Source: Fibrobacter sp.
GTDB taxonomy: Bacteria; Fibrobacterota; Fibrobacteria; Fibrobacterales; Fibrobacteraceae
NCBI GenBank assembly: GCA_016285835.1
Contig: JAEERM010000027.1
Coordinates: 1-32,974 of the forward strand
Reading direction: 5' to 3'
Length of the DNA: 32,974 nt
The notes below the pieces were generated by a model, which was given only the letters and a program-made list of their open reading frames with translations, ran no database searches and was not told where the DNA came from. A program made the position numbers and the translations under genes. The stretch's first letter is position 1; every line of letters starts with the position of its first letter. Positions 24,834 through 32,892 of the stretch are shown piece by piece.

Positions 24834-25730
24834 TTATATTTTGACAATTTCTACCGCAAAACGGTTGCTTCTTATTATAGAATAATATAAACTGGGTTTG
24901 TAAGGAAGATTTTGAGTTGCTTTTATTATCGCTGTCTGTGCGACATCTGAACATCGCGCTCCAAATATGACTCCAGTAAGCTTTCCTGGGAAAGGGTAAA
25001 GTTTATTGCCATGTTGTTGAATACATCTCCATTCATTTTCATAAGACCATTCATTGGATTTATAACACAGCAAGTTGTCAATAAGATCGTCTTGAACAGC
25101 ATCAAATGGTTTAAGATCAATTAGAGATGGATAATAATCTCCGTATACAACAGGTCTTGTCAATGATGGACTCTTTAAAACATTTAACTCATTGTGATCC
25201 TCAAAAGTATCGAATTCAAGACAATATCCATTGTGAAAACCCGCGTAATGAGCCCACATCAACAAATTGTTATTTGCTGGCGTCAAACTTAAAATGCCTA
25301 AATCAGCCATTTGCTGCTCTAATGTATTTTTATATGCGCTTAACTGATTTTTTAGAGTTGGGTAACCGTTTTGTTTTAATAGTTGCTCGATATGATTTAT
25401 TATTTGTTGGTTGTTCATTCCTTGATTTTTACATGAATAAATGACGCTCGCAAATATTTTAGCGTTACTTGCATTCATACCGAGGGCATTCAGATATAAA
25501 GCTGGCTCTTCAAAATACTGCGAATCAATATTTATTTTCAATTGGCAATCAAAAGGATCGTTGAGTGCGGCTGGTTTAGAGAACCAAATCATTCCTTTTG
25601 ATAGAGCATCTAATCCATTGTCAACTATTTTACCCTTACTATCTTTCAGTAACTCCCCTTTAGTATCAAGTAGTTGCTTGTCGTCAAGAATGGGTTTGTA
25701 TTTGTAAAGTTTTTTCGGAATGATTGTCAT
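24834..25730 (-). CDS. DUF2971 family protein
   Basis: A 298-aa protein with the landmarks of DUF2971: LYKYKPI near the start, MIWFSKPAALNDPFDCQLK (about 58-76), LSLTPANNNLLMWAHYAGFH (about 165-185) and WSYENEWRCI (about 230). The family is common in defence islands and near phage genes. Its activity is not established, but the conserved polar residues suggest an enzyme. ATG 25730 is chosen because AAGGA lies five bases upstream; an earlier in-frame start exists at 25778. It is AT-rich and transcribed alone, toward the broken ATPase end. Confidence 0.8.
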   Translation of the reverse strand: MTIIPKKLYKYKPILDDKQLLDTKGELLKDSKGKIVDNGLDALSKGMIWFSKPAALNDPFDCQLKINIDSQYFEEPALYLNALGMNASNAKIFASVIYSCKNQGMNNQQIINHIEQLLKQNGYPTLKNQLSAYKNTLEQQMADLGILSLTPANNNLLMWAHYAGFHNGYCLEFDTFEDHNELNVLKSPSLTRPVVYGDYYPSLIDLKPFDAVQDDLIDNLLCYKSNEWSYENEWRCIQQHGNKLYPFPGKLTGVIFGARCSDVAQTAIIKATQNLPYKPSLYYSIIRSNRFAVEIVKI

Positions 25731-25850
25731 AAGTATCCTTGTTTTAATTTGCATCCAAAAGTACAAATAAAATAACATATTATTATAGATGTTGATTATT
25801 ATTTTTTTGATATTTTTGTCACTATATAATAATATCGTTAAAACAAGAAT

Positions 25851-26168
25851 TTATAGGAACACGCCCAAACTCTTTTCCAAAATTGGTTCGTTGATTTTAA
25901 AACATTTGGAGGAAGGATGTCGGAGGACTGGAAATACGGAATAGGCCGTTCTCATGTACCGGTTGAACAGTAGCGCCTTGAAGCCTTCAGGCACGCTGTC
26001 GTCTTCCCGGAATTCCCTCACGTAGCACCTATATTCGTCGATTACGCCCCTTTCATCACCCACGGCAGAGTAACACTCCTCGTAGAACCAGAGCATCGCC
26101 TTGTTCTGGTCCACGCCCTCGAAGGGATTCTCCCTTTCGCCCTTGAAGTACCTGAAGAATTCGAACAT
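25851..26168 (-). CDS. Hypothetical 105-aa protein
   Basis: ATG 26168 has AAGGGA eight bases upstream, overlapping the end of the preceding 35-aa frame, so the two are probably coupled. The product starts MFEFFRYFKGERENPFEG and is rich in aromatic and acidic residues (AMLWFYEECYSAVGDERGV). No domain is recognised. The first 75 residues look well formed; the last 30 are different in character, so the 3' end may have been replaced. Confidence 0.5.
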   Translation of the reverse strand: MFEFFRYFKGERENPFEGVDQNKAMLWFYEECYSAVGDERGVIDEYRCYVREFREDDSVPEGFKALLFNRYMRTAYSVFPVLRHPSSKCFKINEPILEKSLGVFL

Positions 26169-26172
26169 ACGG

Positions 26173-26280
26173 CTAGTCCCTTACGATAGGCTTGATGGTT
26201 TTCAGTTCAGCACCGGCCTCGGCTATCGTGCAGCCAATCCAGAACTGGTCATCGCGCGGTCTGTAAGAAACGATAAGCAT
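26173..26280 (-). CDS. Very short 35-aa frame, possible gene remnant or small protein
   Basis: The frame begins MLIVSYRPRDDQFWIGCTIA and ends with ELKTIKPIVRD, four bases before the ATG of the 105-aa gene. GC content and amino-acid choice look coding and match its neighbour. No ribosome-binding site is visible before its ATG, so it may be the tail of a lost longer gene. Confidence 0.35.
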   Translation of the reverse strand: MLIVSYRPRDDQFWIGCTIAEAGAELKTIKPIVRD

Positions 26281-26416
26281 CGTTAAGAATATACATCAAA
26301 AAGGGGACATCTTATGTCATTTCTTTGGATTTTTACAAAATTTATCAAATTATTTCTTTGTATTTTTGCAAAAAAGTTATATATTTATCTTTGGAATTTT
26401 ACAAAAGGCGGCCAAA

Positions 26417-27775
26417 ATGTACTTTAGCAGGCTGATTGACAGATATTTAAAGGAATGGGCCAATTCTCCCAGGCATAAACCGCTTTTATTGCGGGGGGCC
26501 CGCCAGGTGGGCAAGTCCAGCGCAGTCCGCCACTTAGGCGAAAATTTCGAACACATGGTCGAAATCAATTTTGAAAAGCATCCTGAATTCAAGGCAGTCT
26601 TTACGACCAATTTGGATGTATCCCGCATTGTTTCTGAACTTTCCGCTATTACGGGGACTCCGATTGTTGCAGGGAAAACTCTCCTATTCTTGGACGAAAT
26701 TCAAGGATGTGTGGATGCTATTATGTCCCTGCGCTTTTTCAAGGAAGACATGCCCGATTTACACGTCGTGGCGGCGGGGTCGCTGTTGGAATTTGCGCTT
26801 AACGACATACCGACATTCGGCGTGGGGCGGATCCATTCCATGTTCATGCATCCGATGACTTTTGATGAGTTTCTCGAAGCAAATGGGCAAATAGCCCTGT
26901 TAAAACTCAGAAACCAATCGTCCCCGCAAAAGCCCTTGCCGCAAACCGTTCACGATAAACTGGTGGAGTACTTCAGAACATACATGTTAGTAGGCGGAAT
27001 GCCCGAATCTGTGGTAAGATGGGTTCAAAGCCATGATTACCTGGAATGTCAGGCTATCCAAGACGACATTTTAGTCACGTACGAAGATGATTTTGCGAAA
27101 TACAAAAAGAAGGTCGATCCGACCTTGTTAAGAAAAACATTTCGGAGTATCGCATCCCAGATTACGCATAAATTTACTTATTCGAAGGTCGGGGAATATA
27201 GGACTGAAAAAGTTCAGGAAGCCCTGCATTTGTTGACTCTTGCTGGACTCGCCATCCCTGTTACACGGTCGAGCGCCAACGGCCTTCCCTTGGGGAGTGA
27301 GGCTGACTCGGGAACACAAAAGGTACTTTTGTTGGATCCTGGCTTACAGCTTAGACTCCAAAATTTGAATTTGGGCGATATTTCCGAGATTATTTCGCAG
27401 ATATTAACTGCGAGCGGAGCCGATTTGGTCAATAAGGGCGCTTTAGCCGAAATGGTTGCAGGGCTGGAAATCCTCAGATATAAGACGCCAAACATTCGTC
27501 ATGAAATTTTCTACTGGAGCCGAACTCAAAGAAATAGCCTAGCGGAGGTGGATTATCTAGATGCTCGCAATGCACGTGTGACTCCTATAGAAGTGAAGGC
27601 GGGAACACAAGGCGGAATGAAAAGCCTTTGGATTATGATGCGGGAAAAGAAGCTGACGAGCGCCTATCGCTGTTCCCTTGAAAACTTTGGCGAATTCGAT
27701 TATGTCGATTCTCTTGACAATAACGCCATCCGCCATGTTGAAATATGTCCGCTATATGCGCTTTCGCAAATGTAA
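26417..27775 (+). CDS. AAA_14/DUF4143 family ATPase (COG1373)
   Basis: A 452-aa protein. Walker A is GARQVGKSSAVRHLG (about 27-41), Walker B is LLFLDEIQGC (about 91-100), and the sensor region VVAAGSLLEFAL follows. The C-terminal DUF4143 region has EVDYLDARNARVTPIEVKAG (about 376-395), which resembles a PD-(D/E)xK core. These ATPases are widespread in Fibrobacter and Bacteroidetes genomes; their function is unknown. ATG 26417 (MYFSRLIDRYLKEW) is chosen over an upstream TTG because of the AAGG 13-10 bases upstream and family-like start. It converges on the GNAT gene, and the two stops are adjacent. Confidence 0.85.
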   Translation: MYFSRLIDRYLKEWANSPRHKPLLLRGARQVGKSSAVRHLGENFEHMVEINFEKHPEFKAVFTTNLDVSRIVSELSAITGTPIVAGKTLLFLDEIQGCVDAIMSLRFFKEDMPDLHVVAAGSLLEFALNDIPTFGVGRIHSMFMHPMTFDEFLEANGQIALLKLRNQSSPQKPLPQTVHDKLVEYFRTYMLVGGMPESVVRWVQSHDYLECQAIQDDILVTYEDDFAKYKKKVDPTLLRKTFRSIASQITHKFTYSKVGEYRTEKVQEALHLLTLAGLAIPVTRSSANGLPLGSEADSGTQKVLLLDPGLQLRLQNLNLGDISEIISQILTASGADLVNKGALAEMVAGLEILRYKTPNIRHEIFYWSRTQRNSLAEVDYLDARNARVTPIEVKAGTQGGMKSLWIMMREKKLTSAYRCSLENFGEFDYVDSLDNNAIRHVEICPLYALSQM

Positions 27776-28411
27776 TTACCCTAGTTGCCCGGGGAGCACG
27801 AGCTTTTCCTTCGGCGGGAATTCCGCGTCGTACTTCTCGAATGCCTCGGGGTTGCGCATGGCGACAAAGTACGGTTCGGGGTCGCGGTAGCTGCCGGTGA
27901 TTCCGTCGAGGAATCCTTCCTGCAGTTCCTTGCAGAGGAAGTAGGGCGCGTCGCTTTCGGGGTCGTCGGCGTAGCGGATTCCTCTGGTGCTCGCGACCAC
28001 GAAGCCGCTCTTGCCGTAGAACGCGATGTTCCCGCAAATCAGGAGGCAGCCCGCACCCATCTCGGCGGCAATGCGCATGGAATGGTCGAGCAATGTTTTC
28101 CCGTATCCCTTGCGCTTATAGTCGGGGCGGATGCTGATGGGCCCGAAGGTCATCATGCGGATTTTGCGTCCGTCGTCGGCGTCGATGTGCGACCACGCGT
28201 ACATCACGTGCCCGATGATTTCGCCGTCCACTTCCAGCACGAGCGAGAGTTCCGGCACAAAGTCGGGCTCGCTCCTGTAGCAGTGCAGCACGTAATGCTC
28301 GGTGCATCCGGGACGGTACACGTTCCAGAAGGCTTCGCGGGTAAGGTTTTCGACGGTCTTAAAGTCGCCTTGGAAGACGGCCCAAGGAATGTCTCCCAAG
28401 GCCCTAGACAA
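27776..28411 (-). CDS. GNAT family N-acetyltransferase with an eroded N-terminus
   Basis: Up to 211 aa. The acetyl-CoA-binding motif A is MTFGPISIRPDYKRKGYGKT, followed by GCLLICGNIAFYGKSGFVVA and the C-terminal FPPKEKLVLPGQL. This fits the YhbS-like GNAT group (COG3153). The conserved start normally has about 15 residues of beta strand before AVENLTREAFWNVYR. Here that part is replaced by an unrelated sequence (GDIPWAVFQGDFKTVENLTR), and the only upstream starts are TTG codons without a ribosome-binding site. The gene may be untranslated. Substrate unknown. Confidence 0.65.
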   Translation of the reverse strand: MSRALGDIPWAVFQGDFKTVENLTREAFWNVYRPGCTEHYVLHCYRSEPDFVPELSLVLEVDGEIIGHVMYAWSHIDADDGRKIRMMTFGPISIRPDYKRKGYGKTLLDHSMRIAAEMGAGCLLICGNIAFYGKSGFVVASTRGIRYADDPESDAPYFLCKELQEGFLDGITGSYRDPEPYFVAMRNPEAFEKYDAEFPPKEKLVLPGQLG

Positions 28412-28527
28412 TGAACCAAGATTTGCTAAACAGCATCCAGTCTCCGTAAGTTGGTACTAGTGGGAATATAGAATTTTTTCGGCTAAATTTTTATATATTG
28501 CTCCTAGCACCAGAAAAGGTGGTATTG

Positions 28528-28567
28528 TGGATCGTTTCCGCGCAATGCGGGACGATCCATTTTTTTT
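28528..28567 (+). terminator. Strong hairpin with T-run directly before the rhuM-like gene
   Basis: The outer stem TGGATCGT / ACGATCCA and inner stem CCGC / GCGG close on loop GCAAT (28528-28559), followed by eight T (28560-28567). This is a textbook intrinsic terminator, yet no complete plus-strand gene ends just before it. It lies 15 bases before the ATG at 28583, so it may attenuate transcription into the rhuM-like gene. Confidence 0.7.
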
Positions 28568-28582
28568 GCAAAAGGGGGCAAA

Positions 28583-29618
28583 ATGAAGAAAGATGTTGTG
28601 GCCAGTGTTGTCAATAAGAACGAGATAGTCGTTTACCAGCCGGAGGGTGGAGAATTCCACATCGCAGTTCGTGTTGAAAATGAGAGTGTTTGGCTTTCGC
28701 AGGCGCAAATGGCGGAGCTTTTTCATGCGACAAAACAAAATATTAGCCTGCATATATCAAGAATTTTCAAAGAAGGCGAATTAGACCCCAAAGTGGTTGT
28801 CAAGGAATACTTGACAACCACTCAACATGGCGCAATTGCTGAAAAAAAGCAAGTCCACGCCGTAAAAAATTACAACCTTGATGTCATTATTTCTGTAGGT
28901 TACCGCATAAAATCAATCCAGGGAACCCGTTTCCGCCAATGGGCAAACCTAAGCAAAATGTCGACCTTCGCCTTACCGCCGTCGAGCAGAGGGTGGATTT
29001 TTTCGTCAACACAGCCCACTCTGCCCAAAATCAGAGAATCGAGCAATTGTCTAATGACGTACAAAAAGTCATGGCAAATTTCATCGACCCATCGACTTTC
29101 AAGCACTTTCTGATTCTGAACGGGCAACGGCTGGAGGCCGATGTCGCCTACACACAGATTTACGGCATGGCGAAGAAGTCTGTGCTGATTGTAGATATTT
29201 TTTCAAAAGCCGAGAGCAGCGGCTATGCTTGCATAGACATTGCCGAGGCTCAGAAAAAAGCATGGCGTAGCCATGCCACTACCTGGATGTAAAGACTCTC
29301 GACTTGTTGTGGTGCGTGGCGAAGGGTGTCTCTATCAAGATTTTCAGCGAACAGCACGGTCGTTCCCGCCTGACCGGGAACATGCTGGCAGACTTCAGGG
29401 CCGCCCGCCCGGATGTGAAGTTTGACGATGTTCGTGCCACAGGGAACATATTCCACGACAGATACATCTACCTGGATTTCGGGACCGTCAGCGAGAAACT
29501 TTTCCACTGCGGGGCATCATCCAAAGATGCCGGCAACAAGATCACAACCATCATGCAGGTGGAAGATATCGCAGGGTATCGCCCATTGTTCGAGAAGTTG
29601 CTGCAGAACGAGAAATAA
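28583..29618 (+). pseudogene. Broken RhuM-family gene with C-terminal phospholipase-D-like part
   Basis: Three frames together spell one damaged gene. The first (to about 28945) is the RhuM N-terminus (VWLSQAQMAELFHATKQNIS, NLDVIISVGYRIKSIQGTRF, RQWAN) and starts at an ATG with AAGGGGG upstream. The frame then jumps, with about 50 expected residues missing, to VDLRLTAVEQRVDFFVNTA and IYGMAKKSVLIVD (to about 29196). After a hairpin-rich insert it continues from about 29278 with YLDVKTLDLLWCVAKGVSIK and IFHDRYIYLDFGTVSEKLFH to the stop at 29616-29618. The last part resembles a PLD-type nuclease fold. RhuM proteins are found in islands and phages; their role is unclear. This copy is very likely non-functional. 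Confidence 0.75.
29198..29276. repeat. Palindrome-rich insert in the rhuM-like gene
   Basis: Outer arms TTTTTTC (29198-29204) and GAAAAAA (29253-29259) and inner arms AGCC/GGCT (29208-29211, 29247-29250) enclose CTATGC-TT-GCATAG (29223-29236). A second perfect hairpin GCATGGC-GTA-GCCATGC follows (29260-29276). It interrupts the coding logic between VLIVD and YLDVKTLDLL. It looks like a small non-coding mobile or REP-type element. Confidence 0.5.
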
Positions 29619-29622
29619 AAAG

Positions 29623-29668
29623 ATCCCCGCCTTCGCGGGGATGACAAGAGGAAGGCGGGGATGACAAG
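29623..29668. repeat. GC-rich palindromic intergenic repeat
   Basis: ATCCCCGC-CTTC-GCGGGGAT (29623-29642) is a perfect hairpin followed by GACAAG, and a second half-copy GGCGGGGATGACAAG follows (29654-29668). No T-run follows, so it is a repeat rather than a typical terminator, though it may help end transcripts of the two converging genes. Confidence 0.6.
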
Positions 29669-29688
29669 TTAGGGTTGCGCGGGCAGCA

Positions 29689-30885
29689 CTAAACCCCCAA
29701 AAGCCATCGTGGAATATCCAAAATTTTTATTCCCTCATATTGGTAAGCTTCATGATTTGTCCTTGCCAGCAATATCTTAGGGTAAGCGTCGTTAATACGC
29801 AGCAACGGGTCAGTTTCCCGTTTAAAAGTACTATCGCTAAAGATATCGTCGGACACCTGGATATACAATTTCTCGTCGTGTTTTATAGCCACGAAATCAA
29901 TTTCTTTCTTGAACAGCACACCAACATAGAGCTGATAGCCTCGCCGTAACAATTCCATGGCGATCATATTTTCGTACATGTGTCCATAATCCATGTTTCG
30001 CGTTCCGAGTCTTGCGTAGCGGAATGAATGATCACTCAAGTAATACTTGTCTTCCGTAGCCAAATATCTTTTTCCGCGAATGTCAAATCTTCTAATCTTA
30101 TAGAATGCGAACGCCTTGCATAGGTAATCTATATAAGAGCCGATGGTTTTATGGTTCGTTGCATCCCCTGCTGCAGTTATTGCCTTTGCGATGTTTCGAG
30201 TAGATGTAATATTGCCAACATTGTCCATCAGGAAATCTATCAGTTTTTCAAGAAAGACCTTGTTTCGAATCTTGTATTTTTTCACGATGTCGCGAATAAC
30301 AAGCGTGCTAAAGACATCCTCGTTCACGTAACGGAATTTTTCATTTTCCGTTTTATACAGGAACGAACCCGCCATACCGCCTTCTTTCAGGTATGCATCA
30401 AAAGATGCTTCCGGGTTCTTGGGCTTATAGTATTTCACGTACTCTGCAAAAGAAAACGGGAACACCTGGATTTCAAATGTTCTTCCAGTAAAAAGTGTAG
30501 CCAAATCGCTACTAAGCAAAAAAGCGTTCGACCCAGTCACATATATATCGTATTTTTCCGTAGCATGCAGACTATTCAAAGCCTTCTCAAACGATTCACA
30601 AAGCTGCACTTCGTCGATGAAGAGATAATTATTTTTCTTAGGCTTATATGACTGTTCTACAAATTCTTCTAGGGCTGAGTAATTCAACAGTTTTTCATAC
30701 TTTGTCAGGTTGTAATTAATCTTAATTACATTTGCCTTCTTGTCGTTTTTTTCGACCCATCCCGCAAAGGAGTCCAATAATTTAGATTTTCCCGAACGAC
30801 GAATTCCTGTTATCACCTTGATATCAGGAGTACCCTTGACCCTTTTTAAAGTGTCAAGATATTCGGTTCTTTCTATCAGTTTCAT
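29689..30885 (-). CDS. AAA_14/DUF4143 family ATPase (COG1373), second copy
   Basis: A 398-aa protein. Walker A is GIRRSGKSKLLDSF (about 27-40), Walker B is YLFIDEVQLCESF (about 85-97), followed by the sensor ITGSNAFLLSSDLAT (observed YVTGSNAFLLSSDLAT). The C-terminal region contains KEIDFVAIKHDEKLYIQVS, a possible restriction-endonuclease-like core. It belongs to the same broad family as the gene at 26417 but is only distantly similar. ATG 30885 is chosen because GAGGG lies seven bases upstream and the sequence starts as the family does (MKLIERTEYLDTLKRVK); an upstream start at 30915 exists. Function unknown. Confidence 0.85.
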   Translation of the reverse strand: MKLIERTEYLDTLKRVKGTPDIKVITGIRRSGKSKLLDSFAGWVEKNDKKANVIKINYNLTKYEKLLNYSALEEFVEQSYKPKKNNYLFIDEVQLCESFEKALNSLHATEKYDIYVTGSNAFLLSSDLATLFTGRTFEIQVFPFSFAEYVKYYKPKNPEASFDAYLKEGGMAGSFLYKTENEKFRYVNEDVFSTLVIRDIVKKYKIRNKVFLEKLIDFLMDNVGNITSTRNIAKAITAAGDATNHKTIGSYIDYLCKAFAFYKIRRFDIRGKRYLATEDKYYLSDHSFRYARLGTRNMDYGHMYENMIAMELLRRGYQLYVGVLFKKEIDFVAIKHDEKLYIQVSDDIFSDSTFKRETDPLLRINDAYPKILLARTNHEAYQYEGIKILDIPRWLLGV

Positions 30886-30977
30886 CCTTCGGCCCTCACA
30901 AATTCTATTTCCCAAGAATTAAAATATATAAAAATTGGGAAATAAATTAAATCCATCTAGCACAAATATATAATAAC

Positions 30978-31043
30978 GACAAGCAAGATTCTTCGCTCAG
31001 GATGACTCAATCGCAATTTCCCCAGTTGCCCGGGAAGCACGAA
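30978..31043. repeat. REP-like fragment and remnant of a GNAT gene end
   Basis: 30978-31009 carries the GATTCTTCGCTCAGGATGAC element. Next to it, 31019-31043 nearly repeats the 3' end of the GNAT gene at 27779-27802: on the minus strand it reads FVLPGQLG. It is therefore a fragment of a second, otherwise lost acetyltransferase gene, or a piece copied with the flanking DNA. Confidence 0.5.
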
Positions 31044-31060
31044 TTGCTAGGGAAAACACA

Positions 31061-31120
31061 CCTTTTTCTCAAGAAAAGAAAATACACCCTATTGACAGGC
31101 AGTGCACAAAAGCGTAGTTT
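31061..31120 (+). promoter_or_regulatory. Promoter module copy B (TTGACA, 17 bp, TAGTTT) of the FISUMP lipoprotein gene
   Basis: The -35 TTGACA (31092-31097) and -10 TAGTTT (31115-31120) are 17 bases apart, with A-tracts upstream. It matches module A (22750-22810) through spacer and upstream sequence. The lipoprotein ATG is 49 bases downstream of the -10, after AAGGAG. Confidence 0.75.
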
Positions 31121-31168
31121 TAGGCATGTTTTTTACAACCTTTTTTGCGAGTATCGAAGGAGTATCTC

Positions 31169-32686
31169 ATGAACAAATTATTATGGTCATCGTCTCTTGC
31201 TTTGGCGACAGCTGCATTCCTTACGGCCTGCGGTGACGAAACGACCAACGTCACCGAAACCACTGGCCCGACTTCGGTCACCAAGTTCAAAGACCTGGGC
31301 GAGTGTACTGCTGACAATTCCGGCGACATGGTCTACGTGAAGGACCAAGCATCCATATACTTCTGCGCCGACAGTGTGTGGAAGGAAATGAGCGCCTCGG
31401 CCGCAAACGGCTCCGACGGAAAAGATGGTTCCGACGGTAAGAACGGGTCGGACGGCAAGAACGGTAATGACGGCAAGGATGGCAAAAACGGAAACGATGG
31501 TGAAAATGGGAAAGACGGCAAGGATGGAAAAGACGGCAAGTCCGCTTATGAACTGTCTGGTTCCAAGCTCTCGCTGGAAGATTGGCTTAAGTCGCTGAAT
31601 GGCGATAACGGTGAAAGCTGCACCGCCGTTGAAAATGCAAAAGAAAACGGCTACGATATCGTATGCGGGGACAAGGTCAAGGGTACTTTGAAGAATGGTA
31701 CAAGCGGCACAAGCTGCGAGATTGTAAGCGACAAGGACGGTATTGTCACCTTGAAATGCGGTGACGTGGAGACCGAGCTCTACAAGGCCATATGCGGAGC
31801 AACACCGTATGACCCGGCGAAGAAATTCTGCTTTGATATGGAACTGTACGACTTGTGCGACGGCGAGGCTTATACTCCGGGCAAAGACCTCTGCGAAAGT
31901 GGAAAGTTGCAGAAATTCTGCTATTTCAAGGAGGACTCTCCAATCCGCTATGACGTACAAACTCACTTCTGTTATGGTGAGAAGGTGTATGAACTTTGCG
32001 GCGGCGAGGATTACGACCCCACGAAGTATGATTGCGTTGATAATCAGAAACAGAAAAAAAAGACCTGCAAAGGAATACAATACAACACGGAAAACGAATT
32101 CTGCGCAATGAGGGGATCGATCGAAATTGGCATTTATAAAATGGTAACTATCGGCCCTGATGATAAAGCGCAGACCTGGATGGCGCAAAACTTGGATTAC
32201 GAGGTTACTGGCAGCAGCTGCTATAACGAAGACTGCTCCCAGTACGGCCGCTATTACACCTGGAACGCTGCCATAAACAATAGCACGCCCGATGTTAACG
32301 GAAACATTCAGGGAGTTTGCCCCGACGGATGGCACTTGCCTACAAAAGCCGAGTGGGAACAGCTAATTCAGAATGTGGAAGAAAATAAGAAACATATAGC
32401 GGGTATAGTGCTCAAGGATTCTGTTGTTTGGATAGATTACGACGATAAAGGAACCAATGCGACTGGTTTCACTGCGCTTCCTGCTGGCTACATGCTATCT
32501 GATACCGATCGTAGCAACGATAAAGAAAATGCATTTTTCTGGAGCGCCACTGAATCCGAGAAAGAAGGAGATGCGTACTATATGGTCTTATCCTACAACT
32601 ACGCCGGTGCGGTTGTGTCCAATAATAATACTGATCATAATATTAGCAAAACCAGCAGATTGTCAATTCGTTGCTTGAAGGACTAG
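31169..32686 (+). CDS. FISUMP-domain surface lipoprotein with collagen-like and cysteine-repeat regions
   Basis: A 505-aa secreted lipoprotein. The signal peptide is MNKLLWSSSLALATAAFLTA, with the lipid-modified Cys in LTAC (Cys21). Residues about 80-125 are a low-complexity collagen-like stretch of G-S/N/K-D-G-K units (NGSDGKDGSDGKNGSDGKNG is the start). Residues about 208-320 hold four to five repeats of about 25 residues with a C-G-x(2)-YDP-x(3)-FC pattern (ICGATPYDPAKKFC, LCGGEDYDPTKYDC). The C-terminus from about 330 (TWMAQNLDY, GRYYTWNAA, GVCPDGWHLPTKAEWEQLI, FWSATESE, SIRCLKD) is the Fibrobacter major paralogous domain (TIGR02145). ATG 31169 has AAGGAG six bases upstream. Its role, probably at the outer surface, is not established. 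A terminator follows. Confidence 0.9.
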   Translation: MNKLLWSSSLALATAAFLTACGDETTNVTETTGPTSVTKFKDLGECTADNSGDMVYVKDQASIYFCADSVWKEMSASAANGSDGKDGSDGKNGSDGKNGNDGKDGKNGNDGENGKDGKDGKDGKSAYELSGSKLSLEDWLKSLNGDNGESCTAVENAKENGYDIVCGDKVKGTLKNGTSGTSCEIVSDKDGIVTLKCGDVETELYKAICGATPYDPAKKFCFDMELYDLCDGEAYTPGKDLCESGKLQKFCYFKEDSPIRYDVQTHFCYGEKVYELCGGEDYDPTKYDCVDNQKQKKKTCKGIQYNTENEFCAMRGSIEIGIYKMVTIGPDDKAQTWMAQNLDYEVTGSSCYNEDCSQYGRYYTWNAAINNSTPDVNGNIQGVCPDGWHLPTKAEWEQLIQNVEENKKHIAGIVLKDSVVWIDYDDKGTNATGFTALPAGYMLSDTDRSNDKENAFFWSATESEKEGDAYYMVLSYNYAGAVVSNNNTDHNISKTSRLSIRCLKD

Positions 32687-32717
32687 CAGTAAGGCGACCG
32701 CTGCATTAAAAATCTCG

Positions 32718-32751
32718 CCCGAGGTCAACAAATGACTTCGGGTGTTTTTTT
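32718..32751 (+). terminator. Intrinsic terminator of the FISUMP lipoprotein gene
   Basis: CCCGAGGTCA pairs with TGACTTCGGG (one G-U pair) across a five-base loop at 32718-32742. It is followed by TGTTTTTTT. It lies 32 bases after the stop codon. Confidence 0.85.
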
Positions 32752-32892
32752 ATCCCCGCCTAGCTTTTCAATCAAACACTAGATACACTTTGGTAAAATC
32801 ATACAAAACAGCTGTTAACGGAGGACTCCGGCCGACTTATTTTTTATTGTACAAAGCGGACCCTTCCGCACACCATCAAAATTGAGGACCTT

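Noticed and set aside
31416..31545. Short-period repeats that might suggest a CRISPR or satellite
   Set aside because: They encode the collagen-like Gly-Asp/Asn repeat in frame; there are no spacers and no cas genes nearby.
31187..32335. Long minus-strand open frame (382 codons) opposite the FISUMP lipoprotein
   Set aside because: It is the antisense of a clearly coding gene with signal peptide, repeats and FISUMP domain; its product is low-complexity and hydrophobic without motifs.
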